DNA of 64,000 bases from CAYYWV01 sp964531525. Lineage in GTDB: Bacteria; Pseudomonadota; Alphaproteobacteria; JAAXGF01. The stretch lies in NCBI GenBank assembly GCA_964531525.1, contig CAZHDF010000001.1:9285-73284 (forward strand), given 5' to 3'. This document shows positions 60,483-64,000 of this stretch, in pieces. Made by a program: the position numbers and the translations under genes. Each line of letters starts with the position of its first letter. Positions within the stretch are counted from its first letter, which is position 1. The notes beneath the pieces were generated by a model. The model ran no database searches, was not told the origin of the DNA, and saw only the letters and a program-made list of their open reading frames with translations.

Positions 60483-60850
60483 CGGCAAGTCACCTCGATG
60501 TGACGGCGCAGGCGCGCGGCGTAGGCGTCGGTCGTCTCGCCGTCCGCGCGCGGAACCAGGAACAGAAGCTTGGCGGCGATGATGTAGGGCCGTCGTTCGG
60601 CCCGGTCGGTGGCGGAAACGGAATCGGTCAGGATCTCCCGCACGCGCATGGCGGCGGCCGCGGGGTCGTCGCAGTAGCGCGGCAGCGAGACGTTGCGCGC
60701 ATACCAATCCGCGGCCGCGAAGCTGCCCCAGACGACCAGCGTGGCGACGGCGAGCACGATCGCGATCCCAAGCCCCTGACCTCGCCTCCGGCCCGACCCG
60801 GTTCCGCGCTCCCGCGATGCGGCGGCGACCGACATCATTTCCTTTTTCAT
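60479..60850 (-). CDS. Membrane-anchored protein (123 aa), first gene of the bd-like operon
   Basis: A basic N-terminus, one transmembrane helix (LGIAIVLAVATLVVWGSFAA) and a small extracytoplasmic domain with two Cys (RYCDDPAAAAMRVREILTDS, RRHIEVTCR) that could form a disulfide. ATG 60850 follows aaaagga; ATG 60838/60835 are alternatives. It is 44 nt downstream of an FNR-type box. Not recognised. Confidence 0.7.
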   Translation of the reverse strand: MKKEMMSVAAASRERGTGSGRRRGQGLGIAIVLAVATLVVWGSFAAADWYARNVSLPRYCDDPAAAAMRVREILTDSVSATDRAERRPYIIAAKLLFLVPRADGETTDAYAARLRRHIEVTCR

Positions 60851-60893
60851 CGTTCCTTTTGGGTCTTGCTAATCGAGCCGTCGCCGGTTGACC

Positions 60894-60907
60894 TTGATCC
60901 AGGTCAA
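60894..60907. promoter_or_regulatory. FNR/FixK-type box upstream of the bd-like operon
   Basis: TTGATCCAGGTCAA matches TTGA-N6-TCAA and lies 44 nt before the start of the 123-aa gene, so the transcription start would be very close to the start codon if the box is at -41.5. Confidence 0.7.
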
Positions 60908-61122
60908 GTGGACCCGCCGGCGGATGCGGGTTGTGACGGGCGGCACTGACCCCGCGTAAACCTTTCGTTAGCCTTGCCGGTCCGGATCGAAATTGGGCGC
61001 GTAACGCCGGGAACGGCGGAAAATCTCGCCTCCCGGTCCGCGAGTTAAGCGCCGAGGATGGTCAAGTCCGGCGTTGTGGTTAATCGCTTCGAGGATTCGT
61101 TCGCACTGACGAGAGGCCGACC

Positions 61123-61392
61123 ATGACCGTCGTATTCGCCAATCGCACCGACAGCGCGCCCCGTTCCGATCCGCCCCCCGAGCGCTCGGACGACGACCGC
61201 TCCCCGCCGACCGCTCCCACCGCCGATACCGGCGAGGCGGTCGCCATTCCGTCGATCCCCGGTCTCGGGTCGGGCGGTCGCCGCGATATCGACGAAGCGC
61301 ACCTTGCCGATCCGCGCGAGGCGCTCGATCGCGCCTTCCGCCTGCTTGCCGAGGTCATCGACGGCGCGACGCCCTGTTTCGCGCGGGCCTGA
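61123..61392 (+). CDS. Short hypothetical protein (89 aa)
   Basis: A Pro/Asp/Ala-rich N-terminal half (disordered) and a short helix (DPREALDRAFRLLAEVIDG) at the end. A gagagg sequence precedes the ATG. Composition is biased and no family is recognised, so it may be a chance frame. The gap on either side (60908-61122, 61393-61406) has nothing obvious. Confidence 0.4.
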   Translation: MTVVFANRTDSAPRSDPPPERSDDDRSPPTAPTADTGEAVAIPSIPGLGSGGRRDIDEAHLADPREALDRAFRLLAEVIDGATPCFARA

Positions 61393-61406
61393 GCGGCGTT
61401 GCGCCG

Positions 61407-62273
61407 TCAGCGCCGGGCGTCGAGCCCCATCTGATCGGCCAGCGCGCGGAACAGCGCGCTCTCGCCCCGGGCGAGTTCGTCGACGATGGAGAAGTGATGG
61501 ACCCCGGGCACGCGGGTGAAGTCGCAAGCGACCCCGCGCTTGCGGCAGGCGGCGTATAGATCCTCCGATTGGGCGATCCATTCCCGAGGCTCGTCGCCGC
61601 CGACCGAGATCGCGAGCGGCGCGACCGGCCCCGGCGGATGCAGCGTCGGGCTGTTGCGCAACGCGCAGTCGGCGTCGAGCCCGATCTCGGCGTTGACCGA
61701 GATGCGCGTCACCGGCAGTAGCTCGTAGACCCCGCTGACCGCGAACACCCCCTTGATCACGTCGCCGGGAAGCCCCTCGGCGGCCCAGTCCCGGGCCATC
61801 GCCATGACCGCCAGATGGGCGCCCGCCGAGTGGCCCGAGACGAACAGTCGCGACGCATCGCCTCCGAACGACGCCGCGTTCTCGTACACCCAGCGGATCG
61901 CGTTTCGGACCTCGCGCACGACCGTGTCGAGCGTCACCGCGGGGCAGAGGTCATAGCCGACCATCACCGCGCAGGCGCCGGCGTCGACCAGCGGCTCGGC
62001 GAGGTGGCTGAAGTCTGATTTATCGAGCGCGCGCCAATAGCCGCCGTGGATGAAGACCTGGATCGGCGCGCCCTCGGCGTCGGGCGGCGCAAAAATATCG
62101 AGCCGCTCGCCCGACGCGTCGCCGTAGGCGATGTCGAGCCGGCCGTCGAGCCGCGCGCGCGCGTCCTCGGCCCGCGCCGCGTAGGCCGCGAGGTATGTCT
62201 CGGCGTCGGGCACCGCGACGCGCGGGTTGTACGCCGCTTCGAGCGCGGCGGGGGTCTCGGTTTCTTTCTCCAC
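61407..62273 (-). CDS. Alpha/beta hydrolase, kynurenine formamidase-like
   Basis: A 288-residue esterase-fold protein from GTG 62273 (ggag upstream). The oxyanion-hole motif HGGYWRALDKSDF (about 98-110), the nucleophile elbow VSGHSAGAHLAVM (about 167-179) and a C-terminal Asp/His (VPGVHHFSIVDEL) form the triad. HGGYW and GHSAGAH are typical of the AFMID/arylformamidase group, but promiscuous esterases share them. Confidence 0.85.
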   Translation of the reverse strand: MEKETETPAALEAAYNPRVAVPDAETYLAAYAARAEDARARLDGRLDIAYGDASGERLDIFAPPDAEGAPIQVFIHGGYWRALDKSDFSHLAEPLVDAGACAVMVGYDLCPAVTLDTVVREVRNAIRWVYENAASFGGDASRLFVSGHSAGAHLAVMAMARDWAAEGLPGDVIKGVFAVSGVYELLPVTRISVNAEIGLDADCALRNSPTLHPPGPVAPLAISVGGDEPREWIAQSEDLYAACRKRGVACDFTRVPGVHHFSIVDELARGESALFRALADQMGLDARR

Positions 62274-62340
62274 GAGGATGCTCCGTTGCCTTGCCGGCCG
62301 TCCCGGCCGCGAGGTTAGAGCATGTGATTTTCGAAATAAA

Positions 62341-62420
62341 CCGGCGCCGCCCCGCTTCCCTCCCATCCCCCGTCGGGGAGGCTGCCGCGGGGGTTCGGGA
62401 GGGGAGCGGACCGGCGCCGC
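62341..62420. repeat. GC-rich imperfect inverted repeat
   Basis: Arms starting ccggcgccgccccgcttccc and ending agcggaccggcgccgc pair imperfectly over about 23 bp around a roughly 32-nt GC-rich centre that can itself fold. It lies between two minus-strand genes. It resembles, but is not identical to, the inverted repeat at 20010-20090 (shared ggcgccgg outer ends). Confidence 0.5.
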
Positions 62421-62445
62421 TTCGACGAAAGGGCCGGGGGGCGGA

Positions 62446-62964
62446 CTACTTCACCGTAATGCAGGTGCAGTGCGCGTGCTGGGCGACCTTGGTCGAGACG
62501 CTGCCGAGCAACAGGCCCTTGAGCGTGCCCAACCCCCGGCTACCCAGGACGATCGCGTCGGCGCCCGCGCGCTCGGCGATCTCGAGGATGCGCTCGGCCG
62601 CGTCGCCGTCCTCGACCAGCGTGCGGACCGTCTCGACGCCGTGGTCGCGGGCGACATGCTCGGCGCTCTCGACGATCTGGCGGCCGACCGCGTCGAGCAC
62701 CTGGAGCGAGGCGGTTTCGGACTCGACCTGCGCCGGGGCCATCGCCATCGCCATGGGAACCTCGGTGACGGGCGGCTTGTCGGAATGCTTGACCAATCCC
62801 TCGACCTCGACGAGCCGGCGCAGCTCCTCGGGCAGGTGGCCGCGCAGGAGCACGTGAAGGATGGTCAGCTCGGCGCCGTATTTCGCGGCCAGGTCGCTGG
62901 CGAGCGCCACCGCTTTTCCGGCATGGTCCGAACCGTCGGTGGAAACCAGGATTTTCTTGAGCAT
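62446..62964 (-). CDS. Universal stress protein (single domain)
   Basis: A 172-residue protein. The UspA fold is clear: KKILVSTDGSDHAGKAVALA (about 3-22), an inner insertion rich in Ala/Met, and the ATP-binding loop IVLGSRGLGTLKGLLLGSVSTKVAQHAHCTCI (G-2x-G-9x-G-S/T). It probably binds ATP. The ATG at 62964 follows a ggaag sequence; a longer frame runs back into the FNR-type box and is not used. Control by FNR is likely. Confidence 0.92.
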   Translation of the reverse strand: MLKKILVSTDGSDHAGKAVALASDLAAKYGAELTILHVLLRGHLPEELRRLVEVEGLVKHSDKPPVTEVPMAMAMAPAQVESETASLQVLDAVGRQIVESAEHVARDHGVETVRTLVEDGDAAERILEIAERAGADAIVLGSRGLGTLKGLLLGSVSTKVAQHAHCTCITVK

Positions 62965-63028
62965 CTTCCGGCCTCTCGTCTGGATTGGCGATGCAAGGCT
63001 ATCGAACGCGTATCCGCGCCCCGGCGCA

Positions 63029-63042
63029 TTGATATGCATCAA
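63029..63042. promoter_or_regulatory. FNR/FixK-type box upstream of the universal stress gene
   Basis: TTGATATGCATCAA, a perfect match to the FNR consensus TTGAT-N4-ATCAA, 65 nt before the universal stress gene start. It may also act on the divergent SprT-like gene, 80 nt away. Confidence 0.8.
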
Positions 63043-63121
63043 GTGGCCGGTGTCGATTCATTTCGAATGGAACATGCGCTATGCTCGGCGCGAGGCGGTC
63101 GCGGGGGCGCGGGGAGGATCC

Positions 63122-63712
63122 GTGTCGAAGGAAATCGGAACGGTCGCCGCGCTGGCCGCGGCCTGGGGCTTGCGCGCGCGTCTCGACGCGGCGCGGCGGA
63201 TCGGGCGCGGCTACGACGAATGCCTCGCCTGCCGGGTCGAGGTCAGCCGTCGGGCCAAGACCGTCGCCGGCAAGGCCTATACCGCCGAGCGGCGCATCAT
63301 GCTCAACGCCCGTCTCCTGCTGCCCGGCCGCGAGGCCGACCGAGACGCGACCTTCCTGCACGAATGCGCCCATATCATCGCCGATATCCGCTACCAGGCC
63401 TATTGCCGGCACGACGAACGCTGGCGGAGGATCATGGATCTACTGGGCGAGCCCGCGCGGGTCTCCCACGACATCGCCTATCTTTCGCCGCGCGCCCATG
63501 CGATCGTCGTCTGGGGCTGCGCCCAATGCGGCGAGCGGTTCCATTACGTGCGCGCGCCGCGCCGTCGTCTCGCCGACTGCTACTGCCGGCGCTGCGGGCC
63601 GCGCCTCGGCCGGTTGTTCGTGGTCGGCGATCGCGGGCGGGACGCGCCCGCCGCCGCCGGGGTATCCTGTTTCTCGAAGCGCGGCGATCACGAGGAGAAC
63701 GACGATGAGTGA
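63122..63712 (+). CDS. SprT-like zinc metalloprotease-fold protein
   Basis: A 196-residue protein. GTG 63122 is chosen for its ggggagga ribosome binding site; ATG 63074 is an alternative. The HEXXH-like motif is FLHECAHIIAD (HECAH), a third His lies in CRHDERWRRIM, and a zinc ribbon CAQCGERFHYVRAPRRR...CYCRRCG follows near the C-terminus, the order seen in SprT-domain proteins. SprT/Spartan proteins act on DNA-protein crosslinks; bacterial SprT function is mostly unknown. Overlaps the next gene by 8 nt. Confidence 0.85.
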   Translation: MSKEIGTVAALAAAWGLRARLDAARRIGRGYDECLACRVEVSRRAKTVAGKAYTAERRIMLNARLLLPGREADRDATFLHECAHIIADIRYQAYCRHDERWRRIMDLLGEPARVSHDIAYLSPRAHAIVVWGCAQCGERFHYVRAPRRRLADCYCRRCGPRLGRLFVVGDRGRDAPAAAGVSCFSKRGDHEENDDE

Positions 63713-63884
63713 AAGCGACGAGGGCCACGGGCTCGATGCCTATCTCGCCCGGCTGCGGGCCGAGAAGCGAAAGGTCGAATCGGATCTCAACAACACGGGC
63801 GACCGCAAGTACGAGTCGCGCCTCAAGTCCCTGGAGCAGGAAATCCTGGAGATCGAAACCCGGATCGGCGACGCGCGGGTCTAG
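63705..63884 (+). CDS. Small coiled-coil protein (59 aa)
   Basis: Reads MSESDEGHGLDAYLARLRAE and then a charged coiled coil (KVESDLNNTGDRKYESRLKSLEQEILEIETRI-type, about 20-55). A gagga precedes the ATG. DUF465/SlyX-like small coiled-coil proteins look similar, but a firm family is not assigned. Its TAG stop is part of the CTAG end of the repeat that starts at 63881. Confidence 0.7.
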   Translation: MSESDEGHGLDAYLARLRAEKRKVESDLNNTGDRKYESRLKSLEQEILEIETRIGDARV

Positions 63885-64000
63885 GGCGGGATGATTTTAG
63901 GTCGGCGCGTAATTTCCTTGAATTGAATCGGCGTATCTCGCGCCTCCCGCTTCGCACCCCCACCCAACCCTCCCCCATCGAGGGGGAGGGTTGGGTGGGG
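63881..64000 (+). repeat. CTAG-ended interspersed repeat, copy 3 (cut by window edge)
   Basis: Starts CTAGGGCGGGATGATTTTAG, matching the left end of copy 1 and the inverted right end of copy 2, and continues with the cacccccacccaaccctccc-type block and its facing complement. Only the first 120 bases are in the window. The CTAG gives the stop codon of the 59-aa gene. Confidence 0.85.

Overview
The window is a high-GC alphaproteobacterial chromosome segment, most likely from a Rhodospirillales-type free-living bacterium. The lineage call rests on FliX, a single-cysteine DksA, a MotE-type protein, CckA, the cckA-recA-alaS order and hopanoid-pathway HpnE. A 100-base N run at 31374-31473 shows it is a draft scaffold.

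1-22 kb is mainly flagellar and chemotaxis DNA. flgI (cut by the window edge), flgF-flgG-flgA-flgH, fliL-fliM-DUF6468-motE, cheY-cheZ with two MotB-like genes and a large periplasmic TPR protein, fliO-fliP with two small partners and csrA, and flgB-flgC-fliE-fliQ-fliR-flhB make up basal body, export gate, switch and motor parts. Two near-consensus sigma-54 promoters lie in front of flgI and flgF, each with GGCA-N5-TGCC dyads roughly 75-100 bp further upstream, as expected for an FlbD-like enhancer-binding protein. A HigBA-type toxin-antitoxin pair sits between two flagellar units.

22-43 kb is housekeeping and metabolic: cckA, recA (with an SOS-like box), alaS, icd, a LOG-family gene, a LysM protein broken by the assembly gap, psd-pssA phospholipid synthesis, an FAH-family hydrolase, a GMC oxidoreductase with its Tat-exported small subunit, a VOC protein, a ribbon-helix-helix regulator and hpnE. 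A degraded cytochrome c lies at about 30.7-31.0 kb.

41.6-60.9 kb, all on the minus strand, is the most unusual part: a redox island. In transcription order it holds (a) three small membrane proteins, a CydA-like bd-type membrane protein without CydB, a diheme cytochrome c and a triheme cytochrome c with an ethylbenzene-dehydrogenase-type domain; (b) two diheme cytochrome c peroxidases, a Rieske protein and an AioA-family molybdoenzyme, the same four-protein set as the iodate reductase IdrA/IdrB/IdrP1/IdrP2; (c) a HEAT-repeat protein, a cupredoxin-like protein, a universal stress protein fused to three PCP_red-like domains, a radical SAM/SPASM protein ending in the same domain, and a HemY-type oxidase. 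FNR/FixK-type boxes (TTGA-N6-TCAA) stand in front of each of the three blocks and of a separate universal stress gene at 62.4 kb, suggesting one low-oxygen regulon. My reading is a periplasmic oxyanion (probably iodate-like) reductase with its own cytochrome/bd-like electron-transfer complex and a tetrapyrrole-linked maturation module; substrate and coupling are inference.

Three copies of a CTAG-ended, roughly 270-300 bp interspersed repeat (1971-2243, 15173-15469, 63881-64000) each supply the TAG stop codon of an adjacent gene.
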